From NCBI GenBank assembly GCA_035552595.1, contig DASZKZ010000035.1:16205-80204 (forward strand): a stretch of 64,000 bases of DNA, written 5' to 3'. The notes below the pieces were generated by a model, which was not told where the DNA came from, made no database searches, and saw only the letters and a program-made list of their open reading frames with translations. The translations under genes were made by a program, and so were the position numbers. Source of the DNA: Aeolococcus sp035552595 (GTDB lineage Bacteria > Chloroflexota > Dormibacteria > Aeolococcales > Aeolococcaceae). Below are positions 45,500 through 54,642 of this stretch, one piece after another; position 1 is the stretch's first letter, and each line of letters opens with the position of its first letter.

Positions 45500-47152
45500 T
45501 CACCCGTCGTCAGGCGAGGCGGCGGGGGAGCCGAGCTCGCCGAGGTCTCCGTTCTGCTGGATGCCGGCATCCGCGAGGGGTGCGTCGTCCCCGCCGGTGG
45601 CGCGGCGCCGGTTGGCCTCCTGCACAGCGGCGATCTGGGCGGGAGCGGTGGCGGTGGCGGTGGTCTCGCGGATCACCGTCACCTTGATGATCCCCGGGTA
45701 CTGCATCTCGTTCTCGATCTCCCGGGCGATCTCCACGCTCAGCTCCGGCACCTGCGCGTCCTTGACCTGCTTGGCGCGCACGAAGATGCGCACCTCGCGT
45801 CCCGCCTGGAGGGGGAAGGCGCGCTCCACGCCGGCGTGGCGGGTGGCGATGGCCTGCAGCTGCTCGAGCCGCGCCAGGTAGGTGGTGAGGGTGTCCCGTC
45901 GCGCCCCCGGACGCGAGGCGCTGATGGCGTCGGCACAGATGGTGAGCATGGCCAGGTCGGTGCTGGGCTCCTCGTCGAAGTGGTGCGCCTTGACGGCGTG
46001 GATGATCCCCGGGTCGGCGCCGAGAACGCGGAGCAGCTCGCCGCCGATGATGGCGTGCGAGCCCTCCACGTCGTGGTCGACCGCCTTGCCGACGTCGTGG
46101 AGCATGCCCGCCTGGCGCGCCATCGCCTGGGTCATGCCCAGCTCGGCCGCGAGCACCCCGCAGATGTGACCGGTCTCCTCGCAGTGCAAGAGCGCGTTCT
46201 GCCCGTAGGAGAAGCGGTAGTGGAGGGTGCCGATGAGCTCGGCCAGCTCGGGCCGGCCCTCCATCTGCATCTCCCAGAGCGCGCGCTCGCCGAGCTGGCG
46301 CACGTTGGTGAGCAGGGAGCCGCGGGTGCGCACCAGGAGGGGGGGAACGTCGGCGGCCTGCAGCTTGCGGTCGACGACCTCGAGCGCGGCCTGGCGCGCC
46401 AGCTCACGACCGATCGGGTCCATGCCGCGCAGGGTTGCCTGGGCGCGATCCTCGTCCACGCCGAGGTCCATCCCGGTGTCCTCGGCGATCACGGAGAGCG
46501 CACTGAGCAGCCGCTCGCGCCCGGGCTCGTCGAGGTCCTCGAGAGAGAGCGGTGCCGACCGGGTGATCCCGTCGGCATGGCCGCTCAGCTGCCGCTCCAT
46601 GGCCCCGGCGATGAGGGTCCGCGCCGCGGGCTCGGCGTCGCCGACCCGTTCCGCGACGGCGGCCTCCACCCTGGCCGGGTGCTCCGCCGCCAGCTCGTTG
46701 TCGACGCGCTCGAGGACCAGCCGGGCGGCGCTGGCCGCGTCGACCCCGGCGACCCGTTCCATCGTGCCCGCCATCTCGGCGCGGGCAGAGGCCACCGCCA
46801 GGATCCGCTCCTCGATCTCCTCGCGCCGCTTCTTGTGGAGGTGGCGGCGGTCGTCGAAGACCGCCCGGCGATCCCGGTACGTCCGCTCGCGCTCCTCGAG
46901 GAGGGCCTCGTTGGCGTCGACCGCCTGGCCGCGCACCAGCACCTCCTCGCGGACCGCCTCCCGGGCCGCCAGCGCCTGGTTGCGCGCCTCGGCGACGATG
47001 CGATCGGCCTCGGTCCGGGCTCGCGCGGCCGCCGCCGGGTCGGGGGCGGGCGCGGGCGCGCCGCCACCGCGGCGGGAAGGGCGCGGGGCGGCCAGCGCGA
47101 CCAGTCCCACGGCGGCGGCCAGAACGATGGCGACGACCAGCACGACGATCAC
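45500..47152 (-). CDS. rny: Ribonuclease Y
   Basis: RNase Y is a membrane-anchored endoribonuclease that starts mRNA decay. The 550 residues have an N-terminal helix (VIVVLVVAIVLAAAVGLVALAAP), a long coiled coil (about 35-190), a KH domain (about 190-270) and an HD domain with LHDVGKAVDHDVEGSHA. A C-terminal region containing FVRAKQVKDAQVPELSVEIAREIE follows. TACACT lies 6 nt upstream of the GTG on the minus strand. The length is typical or slightly longer, with a low-complexity tail. Confidence 0.95.
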   Translation of the reverse strand: MIVVLVVAIVLAAAVGLVALAAPRPSRRGGGAPAPAPDPAAAARARTEADRIVAEARNQALAAREAVREEVLVRGQAVDANEALLEERERTYRDRRAVFDDRRHLHKKRREEIEERILAVASARAEMAGTMERVAGVDAASAARLVLERVDNELAAEHPARVEAAVAERVGDAEPAARTLIAGAMERQLSGHADGITRSAPLSLEDLDEPGRERLLSALSVIAEDTGMDLGVDEDRAQATLRGMDPIGRELARQAALEVVDRKLQAADVPPLLVRTRGSLLTNVRQLGERALWEMQMEGRPELAELIGTLHYRFSYGQNALLHCEETGHICGVLAAELGMTQAMARQAGMLHDVGKAVDHDVEGSHAIIGGELLRVLGADPGIIHAVKAHHFDEEPSTDLAMLTICADAISASRPGARRDTLTTYLARLEQLQAIATRHAGVERAFPLQAGREVRIFVRAKQVKDAQVPELSVEIAREIENEMQYPGIIKVTVIRETTATATAPAQIAAVQEANRRRATGGDDAPLADAGIQQNGDLGELGSPAASPDDG

Positions 47153-47158
47153 CTCCCG

Positions 47159-47164
47159 AGTGTA
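47159..47164 (-). promoter_or_regulatory. Putative -10 box TACACT, leaderless promoter of rny
   Basis: On the minus strand TACACT precedes CGGGAG and then GTG (6-nt gap). The GGGAG could also act as a ribosome site only if transcription starts further upstream. Confidence 0.35.
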
Positions 47165-47199
47165 CGGGGCACGCGGGTCTCGGCCTCCGGGATGTGCGT

Positions 47200-48114
47200 T
47201 CAGCCGCCCGGAGGTGGATCGAAGGGATCGGCCACCTCGTTGACCAGCTCGCGGGAGAAGAGGTGCGCTGCCGGCGGCAGCGTGCGCCGCCGGTCCCAGA
47301 CCAGCGCCATGGTCCGGGCGATCGGGGGGTCCCGCAGCGGGATCACCGTCACCCGGGCCGAGGGGGAGGGCAGCGGCATGGGCATCAGGGTGATCCCCAG
47401 CCCCGCCTCGACCAGGCCCTGGACGATGCTGAAGTCGTCCCCCTCATAGGCCACGGTGGTGGTCAGCCCCTGCGAGGCGAACGCGTCGTCGATGACCTTG
47501 CGGAGCCCGCTCCGCGACCGGGGCAGGATGAGCGGCTCGTTGGTGAGGTCCGCCAGGGCCGCCGAGGTTCGCCCGGCGAGCCGGTGGGCCAGCGGCACCA
47601 CCACCGCCACCCGCTCGCGGAAGAGAGGCACCGTCTCGAGGTCGGGCGCGTTGAGCGGCGGTGGGCCCAGGATGCCGAGGTCGAAGTCACCGGCGAGGAC
47701 CCCGCTGGCCACCTCGGCCGTGGTCCCCTCCTCGAGGGTGAAGCGGACCCCGGGGTGGGCCTGGAGGAAGCTGGCGAGGCGCTCCGGCAGCCAGCGCGCG
47801 CCCACGGTGTGCAGGAAGCCGATCCTGACCACGCCGGACTCGGCCGAGACCGCCCCCTCCGCGTCCGCCACCGCCTCGCGCAGGTCGCTGAGCAGCCGTT
47901 CGGCGCGGCCGACGAATCGCTTTCCCGCCTGCGTGAGCCGGATGGAGCGTCCGATGCGCTCAAAGAGGGGGACCCCGACCTCCTGCTCCAGCCTGGCGAT
48001 CTTGCGGCTGACCGTTGACGGATCCGCCTGCAGGGCCTCGGCCGCCCGCCCCAGGTGCTCCACCCGCGCGACCTCGAGAAAGGTCCGCAAAGAGTCGGCA
48101 TTGATGCGATCCAT
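47200..48114 (-). CDS. LysR-family transcriptional regulator
   Basis: This 304-residue LysR regulator has an N-terminal winged helix (LRTFLEVARVEHLGRAAEALQADPSTVSRKIARLEQEVGVPLFER given by position, residues about 9-53) and an effector-binding domain starting VRIGFLHTVGARWLPERL. The domain order and length are typical. It is divergent from the small coiled-coil gene downstream of the shared promoter region. The effector and targets are unknown. Confidence 0.9.
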   Translation of the reverse strand: MDRINADSLRTFLEVARVEHLGRAAEALQADPSTVSRKIARLEQEVGVPLFERIGRSIRLTQAGKRFVGRAERLLSDLREAVADAEGAVSAESGVVRIGFLHTVGARWLPERLASFLQAHPGVRFTLEEGTTAEVASGVLAGDFDLGILGPPPLNAPDLETVPLFRERVAVVVPLAHRLAGRTSAALADLTNEPLILPRSRSGLRKVIDDAFASQGLTTTVAYEGDDFSIVQGLVEAGLGITLMPMPLPSPSARVTVIPLRDPPIARTMALVWDRRRTLPPAAHLFSRELVNEVADPFDPPPGG

Positions 48115-48120
48115 GCATCA

Positions 48121-48150
48121 ATCTGATCCGAAAAGCGCTCTTGATGTCAA
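48121..48150 (-). promoter_or_regulatory. Promoter TTGACA-18-TCAGAT of the LysR gene
   Basis: On the minus strand a perfect TTGACA (48145-48150) is followed by 18 nt, TCAGAT (48121-48126), 6 nt and the ATG at 48114. This is the best -35 box in the window and again leaves no leader. Confidence 0.55.
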
Positions 48151-48240
48151 CGCTGCAGGGCGATAGGCTTGAGCGAGTGGTGACCGAAATGCCAACGAAT
48201 CCGTTGTCAGGATGCCCGGCGCCAACCCCAGGAGATTGAA

Positions 48241-48669
48241 TTGTTGATCGAAAACGCAACCCAAGAGGTGCATGACGCGCGCAAGCGCCATCACCGGGAG
48301 ATGGTGGAGCGGACGCGACTGCGGCGGCTCGTCGAGCGGGTCGACGAGGTCATCAGCGCCTGCGAGGAGATCCACCTCCAGAGCATCAAGGAGACCCCGG
48401 CCGACCTCAAGTCTCGCGCCGAGGACGTCTTCAGCTTCGCGCGCAGCGCCGTCTCCAAGACCGGCGACCGCGCCGCTCTGGCCGAGGTCGAGGAGGCGAT
48501 CGGCCGGCGCCAGGTCAAGATCACCGAGATCATGGACATCCTCTGGACCATCCAGGAGATCGTCTTCGACCTGATGCTGCCCTGGCGCACCGAGCTCCCC
48601 GAGGATGTCGAGCCCGAGGGACCGATCACCGGGGCCCCCGATTGGAGGCGCTGGACGGCCGTCGCCTGA
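48241..48669 (+). CDS. Small helical protein, unknown
   Basis: This 142-residue, strongly charged protein is predicted to be mainly helical. It runs from a TTG start through MVERTRLRRLVERVDEVISACEEIHL to ITEIMDILWTIQEIVFDLMLPWRTELPED. AGGAG ends 6 nt before the TTG. It could be a structural or regulatory factor, but no family is recognised. Divergent orientation from the LysR gene makes it a candidate target of that regulator (inference). Confidence 0.65.
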   Translation: MLIENATQEVHDARKRHHREMVERTRLRRLVERVDEVISACEEIHLQSIKETPADLKSRAEDVFSFARSAVSKTGDRAALAEVEEAIGRRQVKITEIMDILWTIQEIVFDLMLPWRTELPEDVEPEGPITGAPDWRRWTAVA

Positions 48670-48689
48670 GCCGTGAGCCGGGCGGCGCG

Positions 48690-51563
48690 CTAGCCGCCCT
48701 CCTCCTCGACGCGGCGACCCTCGTCGCACACCGTGCGGTACTCGCAGCGCGGGCAGTTCCACGTTGAGGGGTGAGGTGGGAAGTCACCGTCCTGCCATGC
48801 CTTGGCGAGGTCGCGGGTGCTCACCGAGAGGTAGCGGTACGAGGTGTCGAGCTGCTCGCGGGTGAAGCCGATCCGGGTGACCTCGGCGGTCTGGAGATGG
48901 TGCAGCTCGACAGCCACCGCGTCGCTGCGCTCGCGCCGGGACACGGCGACGGCGTAGGCGCGGACCTGGATGTCCCGGCGCGCCTGCTCCTCGGCCGGCG
49001 GCGCTCCCGTCTTGTAATCGACCACCGTCACCGTTCCGCGGCCGTCGTCGTCGAGTCGATCCCAGCGGCCGTGCACGTCGGCGTGGTCGAGTGCGAGGCT
49101 GAAGTTCTCCTCCACCGCTGCCACCGACGCATCGCGCCACGCCGGCGTGGCGAGGTAGCGGCGAAGCTGCTTCTCCCCGAGGTCGCGCAGCTCTGCGTGG
49201 CCACCCCGGGGAGCGCGCGCCAGCTTCCATGCCTGGTTCCAGACGCTCGCACCCAGGTCCTCGTCGGCGCCCTCGCCGGCAAGCCGCCGCATCGCCAGGT
49301 TCTGCAGCACGGTGTGGATGAGCGTCCCGAACCAGCTCTGCAGCGAGGTGCGCACCGGCATGTGGTAGCGGCGCCGGTACTCGAAGCGACGGGGGCACTG
49401 TTTGAAGATCCGAATGTCCGAGACCCCCACCGAGAGGCGCTCCCCAGAGGGGCGTCCCGCGATGCGCGCGGGACGCGGACGGAGTGGCGCCGCGGCGGGC
49501 ACCTCGCGCTTGCGGGTGTGGGCGGCGGCGGCGACGGCGACGAAGGGCGAGGGATTCTCGTCTCTGAAGCTGCGCGGATATCGCGCCGCCCGCGAGAGGA
49601 TCAGACGATCGCGCGCTCGGGTGACGGCGACGTAGAAGAGCCTGCGCTCCTCATCGATCACCGCGTCACCCGGCGGCGGCGACTCCGGGACCAGCTCACC
49701 GGGCAGCGACAGCGCCGCGGTGGTGGCGCTGCCCCGACCCGGCCATCGTGATTCGATGCAGCCGGAGAGCACCACCACCGGCCACTCCAGGCCCTTCGCG
49801 GAGTGTGCGGTGAGCAGCACGACGCCCTCGTCGGACGCTTCGACGGAGGCGAGCTCGTCGGCCTGGCGGCTGTTGCGGAGCACGTCGAGATAGCCGAGGG
49901 CGGTGGCCAGCCGGTGGTCGTCGCTCCAGTCTGTGAAGGACTCGAGGAGCTCACCGAACTTGTTCAGGTTGGCACCCGTCTGCTGGCGCGCCAGCGGGCT
50001 CTGCTGATCGAGCAGCCCCAGGAAGTCACTGCGCTGCAGGGCCTCGTAGAAGATCTCCTGCACATCCTCGCGTGCGCTCATGGCGTGGAGCGCCTCGACA
50101 TCGCCGATGCAGCGCGTCGCGCCGGCGACGTCGTGCTCATCGAGTGGCGGCGACGGCGCCTCGCGAAGCAGGTCGAGCAAGGGGATGTCGTGCTGATCGC
50201 AGAGCTGGACGAGCGCCAGCCGGCCCCGGTTGCTGACCTTCCAGGAGGGCAGCTGCAAGCAGCGCAGCAGCGCCTGCGAGTCGGTGGGGTCGGCGCCGGC
50301 GCCGAGCAGCGCGAGCAGATCCTTGATCTCCGGCTGGGTGAAGAAACCGCGGCCGCCCTGCACCTGGTACGGCACACCCGCCTCGCGGAGCGCGCCGACG
50401 GCCGCACGCATGTCCGCATGGCGCCGGAACAGCCACGCGATGTCGGCTGCGCGGACACCCTGGTCGATCAGCAGCCGGCACTCCGAGGCCACGCCGACCA
50501 CCTCGCTGCGCTCGTCGGGGGCCACCCAGAGCTCCACCGGATCACCGCCGCCGCGCTCGGCGTGCAGGGTCTTGGCAAGGCGCGACGCCGGATCCGCGGT
50601 GGCGATCACCGCCCCCGCCGCGCTGACGATCGGCTCTCTGCTGCGGTAGTTGTGGGAGAGGGTGACGCGGGCGTGGTCCGGATAGATGCGCGAGAAGCGA
50701 TCGAGGTTGGCAAGGCTGGCGCCGCGGAACTTGTAGATCGCCTGGTCGTCGTCCGCCACCACCAGGATGTTGTGATGGGCGGTCACCAGCGTCTCCACCA
50801 ACCTGGCCTGCGCGTAGTTGGTGTCCTGGTACTCGTCGACCATCACGTACCTGATGCCGTCGCAGACCGCGCGCCGGGGTGCGTCGTGCTCGCGCAGCAG
50901 CTGCTCGGCGCGCAGGATGGTGTCGTCGTGGTCGAGGACCGCGTGGCGGAGGTAGCGCTCGTCGAGCGCCGCATACACTGCGGCGATCTCCTCCTGACGT
51001 TCGAGAAGGGCTCGCTCGGCGGGGTCGTCGGCGGCCGCCCGAGCGGTGGCGGCCCACTGCGCGTAACCCTGCGGAGACACCAGCTCCTGCTTGGCCTTGC
51101 CGATGACGTCGAGGATGGAGTCGACGAGGTCATGGGGGCGGAGTGGATTCCAGAGAGTGCGCGGTTTGAGCGCGGCGAGCACCGCCTCGAGGTGGAGCCA
51201 GCGCTCCGCCTCGTCCGCAATGCGGAACGCCGGCGAGATGCCCGCCAGCCAGCCCCAGTCGCGCACCACCCGGCCCGCGAACGCGTGGTAGTTGCTGAGC
51301 GGCGGCTCTCCGGTGAACGGTCCGTGGGCCGCCTCAGCCCGTGAGCGCATCTCCGCGGCGGCCTTCCTCGTGTAGGTGAGAACCACCTGCGCGGACGGCG
51401 GCACGCCCGCGCCGGCCAGCGCCAGGAAGCGTTCCACGATCACCCGGGTCTTGCCGCTGCCCGGGCCGGCGAGCACCAGGCATGGCCCGTCGCGGTGGGC
51501 CACCGCGGCCTGCTGATCGGGGTCGAGAGCTAGGGCTGGCACAGGCTCCCTCATACGTGGCAT
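48690..51563 (-). CDS. UvrD/PcrA-like helicase fused to a PD-(D/E)XK nuclease with Fe-S cysteines
   Basis: This 957-residue superfamily 1A helicase has Walker A (LAGPGSGKTRVIVERF), DEYQDTNYAQ (motif II) and later helicase motifs such as VATECR-like positions and TAHSAKGLEWPVVVLSG. The C-terminal 280 residues are a RecB-like nuclease. It has Cys in FKQCPRRFEYRRRY, catalytic VVDYKTG, and three cysteines in NCPRCEYRTVC, the AddB-type 4Fe-4S layout. Such helicase-nucleases process double-strand ends (AdnAB/AddAB-like). A partner subunit is not visible. The start is ATG 51563 or ATG 51554. Confidence 0.9.
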   Translation of the reverse strand: MPRMREPVPALALDPDQQAAVAHRDGPCLVLAGPGSGKTRVIVERFLALAGAGVPPSAQVVLTYTRKAAAEMRSRAEAAHGPFTGEPPLSNYHAFAGRVVRDWGWLAGISPAFRIADEAERWLHLEAVLAALKPRTLWNPLRPHDLVDSILDVIGKAKQELVSPQGYAQWAATARAAADDPAERALLERQEEIAAVYAALDERYLRHAVLDHDDTILRAEQLLREHDAPRRAVCDGIRYVMVDEYQDTNYAQARLVETLVTAHHNILVVADDDQAIYKFRGASLANLDRFSRIYPDHARVTLSHNYRSREPIVSAAGAVIATADPASRLAKTLHAERGGGDPVELWVAPDERSEVVGVASECRLLIDQGVRAADIAWLFRRHADMRAAVGALREAGVPYQVQGGRGFFTQPEIKDLLALLGAGADPTDSQALLRCLQLPSWKVSNRGRLALVQLCDQHDIPLLDLLREAPSPPLDEHDVAGATRCIGDVEALHAMSAREDVQEIFYEALQRSDFLGLLDQQSPLARQQTGANLNKFGELLESFTDWSDDHRLATALGYLDVLRNSRQADELASVEASDEGVVLLTAHSAKGLEWPVVVLSGCIESRWPGRGSATTAALSLPGELVPESPPPGDAVIDEERRLFYVAVTRARDRLILSRAARYPRSFRDENPSPFVAVAAAAHTRKREVPAAAPLRPRPARIAGRPSGERLSVGVSDIRIFKQCPRRFEYRRRYHMPVRTSLQSWFGTLIHTVLQNLAMRRLAGEGADEDLGASVWNQAWKLARAPRGGHAELRDLGEKQLRRYLATPAWRDASVAAVEENFSLALDHADVHGRWDRLDDDGRGTVTVVDYKTGAPPAEEQARRDIQVRAYAVAVSRRERSDAVAVELHHLQTAEVTRIGFTREQLDTSYRYLSVSTRDLAKAWQDGDFPPHPSTWNCPRCEYRTVCDEGRRVEEEGG

Positions 51564-51676
51564 TCGAACGCATGTACGTCCGGGACCGGTAAGCGTACAC
51601 CTCGCCGCGGCCGCGGATCCGAGGCTGGCGCCAGCAGCCCCTGCGACGTTGCCGGCTGAGCGCCGAAGATCACTGT

Positions 51677-52435
51677 GTGGGCCCGGTTCAGGTGGAGCGA
51701 GACGGTGGCGTGATGGTGGTCACCATCAACCGTCCCGAGGTGCGCAACGCCGTCGACCGGCGCACCGCGGACGCGCTCGCCGCCGCGTTCCGTGAGTTCG
51801 AAGGTGACGCCTCGCTCGCCGTCGCGGTCCTCACGGGTGCCGGCGGATGCTTCTGTGCCGGCGCCGACCTGCGCGGCATCGCTGCGCTGCGCGCCGCCGA
51901 GGACGGCGAGGCCCCGCTGGGGATCTCCCGCATGCTGCTGACCAAGCCGGTCATCGCCGCCGTGGAGGGCCACGCTGTGGCCGGTGGTCTGGAGATCGCG
52001 CTCTGGTGCGATCTTCGGGTCGCCGCCGAGGGGGCTGTGTTCGGGGTCTTCTGCCGTCGCTTCGGGGTGCCGCTCATGGACGGTGGAACGATCCGCCTGC
52101 CTCGGCTCGTCGGACAGGGACGCGCTCTGGACATGATCCTGACCGGACGTCCTGTGGGAGCGGCTGAGGCGCTGAGGATGGGTCTTGTCGATCGGCTCGT
52201 CGGCGATGGGGAGGCGCTCCAGGCCGCGCTCGCGCTCGCCCGCGAGCTCGCTGAGCTGCCGCAGACGTGTCTGCGCTCGGACCGGATGTCGGTGTACGAG
52301 CAGTGGTCGTTGCCCACGGCCGACGCACTGATCAACGAGCGCCGGCGTGGCCTCGAGGTCATCAACAGTGGCGAGACGGCGCGGGGCGCAGCCCGGTTCG
52401 CGGCCGGCGAGGGGCGCCACGGCGAGGTGATCTGA
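51677..52435 (+). CDS. Enoyl-CoA hydratase/isomerase (crotonase) family
   Basis: This 252-residue crotonase-fold protein has GGCFCAGADLRGIAALR (oxyanion glycines) and AAVEGHAVAGGLEIALWCDLR, followed by GGTIRLPRLVG. The Glu pair of classical hydratases is not obvious at GVPLMDGG, so it may be an isomerase, hydrolase or decarboxylase member. It probably acts on acyl-CoA. The start is GTG. A divergent helicase gene lies upstream. Confidence 0.87.
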   Translation: MGPVQVERDGGVMVVTINRPEVRNAVDRRTADALAAAFREFEGDASLAVAVLTGAGGCFCAGADLRGIAALRAAEDGEAPLGISRMLLTKPVIAAVEGHAVAGGLEIALWCDLRVAAEGAVFGVFCRRFGVPLMDGGTIRLPRLVGQGRALDMILTGRPVGAAEALRMGLVDRLVGDGEALQAALALARELAELPQTCLRSDRMSVYEQWSLPTADALINERRRGLEVINSGETARGAARFAAGEGRHGEVI

Positions 52436-52475
52436 CGGCGGCGGTGGCGACCGCAGCTGATCTCGATCTGTCAGC

Positions 52476-53795
52476 GTGGCACGGGTGCTGAACCCGCGCG
52501 ACACGCCCCCGACCTATCGCCGCCTCTTCGCCGTGGCCGGTTTCGGCCGGCTGGCGGGCGCCGGGCTGGTCGCCCGCAGCGCCGCCAGCATGCAGGCGCT
52601 GGTGCTCGTTCTCTTCGTGCTGGAGCGCTTCCGCTCGCCCCCGCTGGCCGGCCTGGTGGTCTTCCTCAGCATCGTGCCCGGGCTGCTCATCAGCCCGGTC
52701 GCCGGCGCCCTGCTCGATCGCCACCGGCGCGTTCTGCTGATCACCCTCGATTACGTCGTCGCAGCCATCGCGCTGGGCGCCGTGGCCGGCCTCGACGCTG
52801 CGGGCCATCTCCCGGCGGGAGCTCTGCTGGGGATCGTCAGCATCGGGTCGCTGACCAGCCCGCTGAGCAACTCGGGGACGCGATCGCTGTTCCCGGTGCT
52901 GGTGCCGCGCCGCCTCTGGGAGAGGGCCAACGCCGTCGACAGCGGGGCGTTCGTGGTGGCAGGCATCGCCGGGCCCGCGCTGGCCGGCGTGCTCTTCGGC
53001 GTGGTCGGCGCGGTGCCGGCCCTGCTGGCCACAGCCGCGCTCTATCTGCTGGGCGTGGTTCTTCTCCAGGGAATGGCCGAACCCGACGTGCCCGGAGTGG
53101 CCCGGCGCTCGCTGGCCGCCGACGCTTATGCCGGACTGCGCTACGTGGTGCGCCATCGCGAGCTGCGCGGGCTGGCGGTGGTCACCGCGCTCAGCAACGT
53201 CGCCTTCGGGATCGTCACGGTGGGCATGCCGGTGCTGCTGCTCTCTCAGCTCCACGTGGGGCCCGGCAGCGTGGGCGTGATGTACGCGGTCATGGGAGTC
53301 GCGGGGCTGATCGCCGGTGCGCTCGCCGGACGGATGAACTCCGAGGATCGCGAGGTGTGGTTCATCGTGGCCGGCTGCGTGGCGACCGTGGTCTCCATGG
53401 TGGTCATGCTGGCCGCCGCCGGCGTCGGAGGCGGGCTCGTCGCCGTCGCCGTCGCCATGGCCCTGTTCGGGATCGGCAACGGTCCCTACGACATCGGCAT
53501 GTTCTCCCTGCGCCAGCGGGTCATCGCGCCGGCGTGGATGGGTCGCGCCTTCGCGGTGTCGATGAGCCTCAACTACATCGGGGCGCCCATCGGTTCGGTG
53601 CTTGCCGGGCCGATCGTGGTGCGCAGCCTGGCGGTGGCGTTCGCTGTCGCCGTGCTCGCCGTCATGGCAGCCACGGTGCTGGCGACGGTGATGCTCCGCC
53701 CGCCCCACGGCGGTGGTTCGGGGACCGCCCCTGACGGCGAGCACCACTCAGAGCCGGTGCCGGCCCGCCCGCGCTCACGCGTGGCGGCCGAGTGA
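52476..53795 (+). CDS. MFS transporter (12-helix, macrolide-efflux-like)
   Basis: This 439-residue major-facilitator protein has about twelve hydrophobic helices and the motif VAGALLDRHRRVLLITLDYV in loop 2-3. RRLWERANAVDSGAFVVAGIAGPALAGVLFG resembles the MFS_3/enterobactin-exporter-like group. The C-terminal tail is Pro/Arg-rich. The start is GTG. It is 40 nt after the crotonase gene and might be co-transcribed. The substrate is unknown. Confidence 0.85.
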   Translation: MARVLNPRDTPPTYRRLFAVAGFGRLAGAGLVARSAASMQALVLVLFVLERFRSPPLAGLVVFLSIVPGLLISPVAGALLDRHRRVLLITLDYVVAAIALGAVAGLDAAGHLPAGALLGIVSIGSLTSPLSNSGTRSLFPVLVPRRLWERANAVDSGAFVVAGIAGPALAGVLFGVVGAVPALLATAALYLLGVVLLQGMAEPDVPGVARRSLAADAYAGLRYVVRHRELRGLAVVTALSNVAFGIVTVGMPVLLLSQLHVGPGSVGVMYAVMGVAGLIAGALAGRMNSEDREVWFIVAGCVATVVSMVVMLAAAGVGGGLVAVAVAMALFGIGNGPYDIGMFSLRQRVIAPAWMGRAFAVSMSLNYIGAPIGSVLAGPIVVRSLAVAFAVAVLAVMAATVLATVMLRPPHGGGSGTAPDGEHHSEPVPARPRSRVAAE

Positions 53796-53843
53796 CCGGG
53801 GATCCGCGCGGGGCGCGGCGGACGGCGTGCGGCGGCTGCTGAG

Positions 53844-53849
53844 TACAAT
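53844..53849 (+). promoter_or_regulatory. Putative -10 box TACAAT of the rpsU operon
   Basis: TACAAT would give a leader of about 70 nt carrying the AAGGAGG ribosome site (53907-53913). A good -35 is not visible. Confidence 0.4.
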
Positions 53850-53924
53850 CGGGCTTCCAGCCATCCAGATTCCCTGAGAACATTCCTGCTGCCTGCGGGC
53901 GGCCCGAAGGAGGTGATTCCGACC

Positions 53925-54107
53925 GTGTCGGAGGTCAAAGTCCGCGAGGGCGAGACCTTTGAGAGCGCTCTGCGCCGCTTCAACAAGAAGATCAAGCAGA
54001 ACGGCATCCTCTCAGAGGTGCGCCGCCGCGAGCACTACGAAAAGCCATCGGTCCGCCGCAAGCGCAAGCTCGTCGCCGCCAAGAAGCGTCGCGCCAAAGC
54101 AGGCTGA
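53925..54107 (+). CDS. rpsU: 30S ribosomal protein S21
   Basis: This 60-residue basic ribosomal protein has SEVKVREGETFESALRRFNKKI at the N-terminus and a Lys/Arg-rich tail (RRKRKLVAAKKRRAKAG). The GTG at 53925 is used. The GTG at 53913 lies inside the Shine-Dalgarno AAGGAGG (53907-53913) and cannot be the start. S21 pairs with a purine-rich anti-SD in this lineage. It is followed by ybeY. Confidence 0.95.
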   Translation: MSEVKVREGETFESALRRFNKKIKQNGILSEVRRREHYEKPSVRRKRKLVAAKKRRAKAG

Positions 54108-54195
54108 GCCACCTGTTTCGCGAGCAGCCCGGGGCCAGGAGCGGTGCAGGCGCAGCCGCGCCGCACTGCTCTCCAGCGCGTCCACCGCGATCCAG

Positions 54196-54642
54196 TTGAG
54201 GGTCACCATCCGCCGCGCGGAGAGCGTCACCGGCGCGGCCCACGGGACGATTCGCCGCGCCGCCCTGGGGCCGCTGCTGCGCCGCTGCGGTGAGGCGCTG
54301 GCGGTCGGGCCGAGGGTGTCGCTGGGGCTGCTGCTCAGCGACGACGAGGAGCTGCGCGACCTCAACCGCCGCTTCCTCGGGGTGGACGCGCCCACCGATG
54401 TGCTCGCCTTCCCGGGGGACGACTCGGACCGCGCCGGGGACATCGCCATCAGCGTGGAGCGAGCCGTCGCCCAGGACGACGGCGACGGAACCGCGGAGCT
54501 GCGCCTTCTCGCCGTGCACGGTCTTCTGCACTGCCTCGGACACGATCACGCCGGCGCTGAGGCAGCCGCGTCGATGACGGCGGCGACGCGCGCGCTGTTG
54601 CCGGATCAGGACGTGCCTGATCTCGAGACGCCACCGGACTGA
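54196..54642 (+). CDS. ybeY: Endoribonuclease YbeY
   Basis: YbeY matures 16S rRNA 3' ends. The 148 residues contain the metal motif HGLLHCLGHDH (three His) near the C-terminus and the upstream NRRFLGVDAPTDVLAFP. The TTG at 54196 is the only plausible start near the family N-terminus (LRVTIRRAES); no ribosome site is obvious. The stop overlaps the pth ATG by one base. Confidence 0.92.
   Translation: MRVTIRRAESVTGAAHGTIRRAALGPLLRRCGEALAVGPRVSLGLLLSDDEELRDLNRRFLGVDAPTDVLAFPGDDSDRAGDIAISVERAVAQDDGDGTAELRLLAVHGLLHCLGHDHAGAEAAASMTAATRALLPDQDVPDLETPPD

Noticed and set aside
53913..53924. GTG 53913 as rpsU start
   Set aside because: Its first base is the last G of the AAGGAGG ribosome site; GTG 53925 gives a normal S21.
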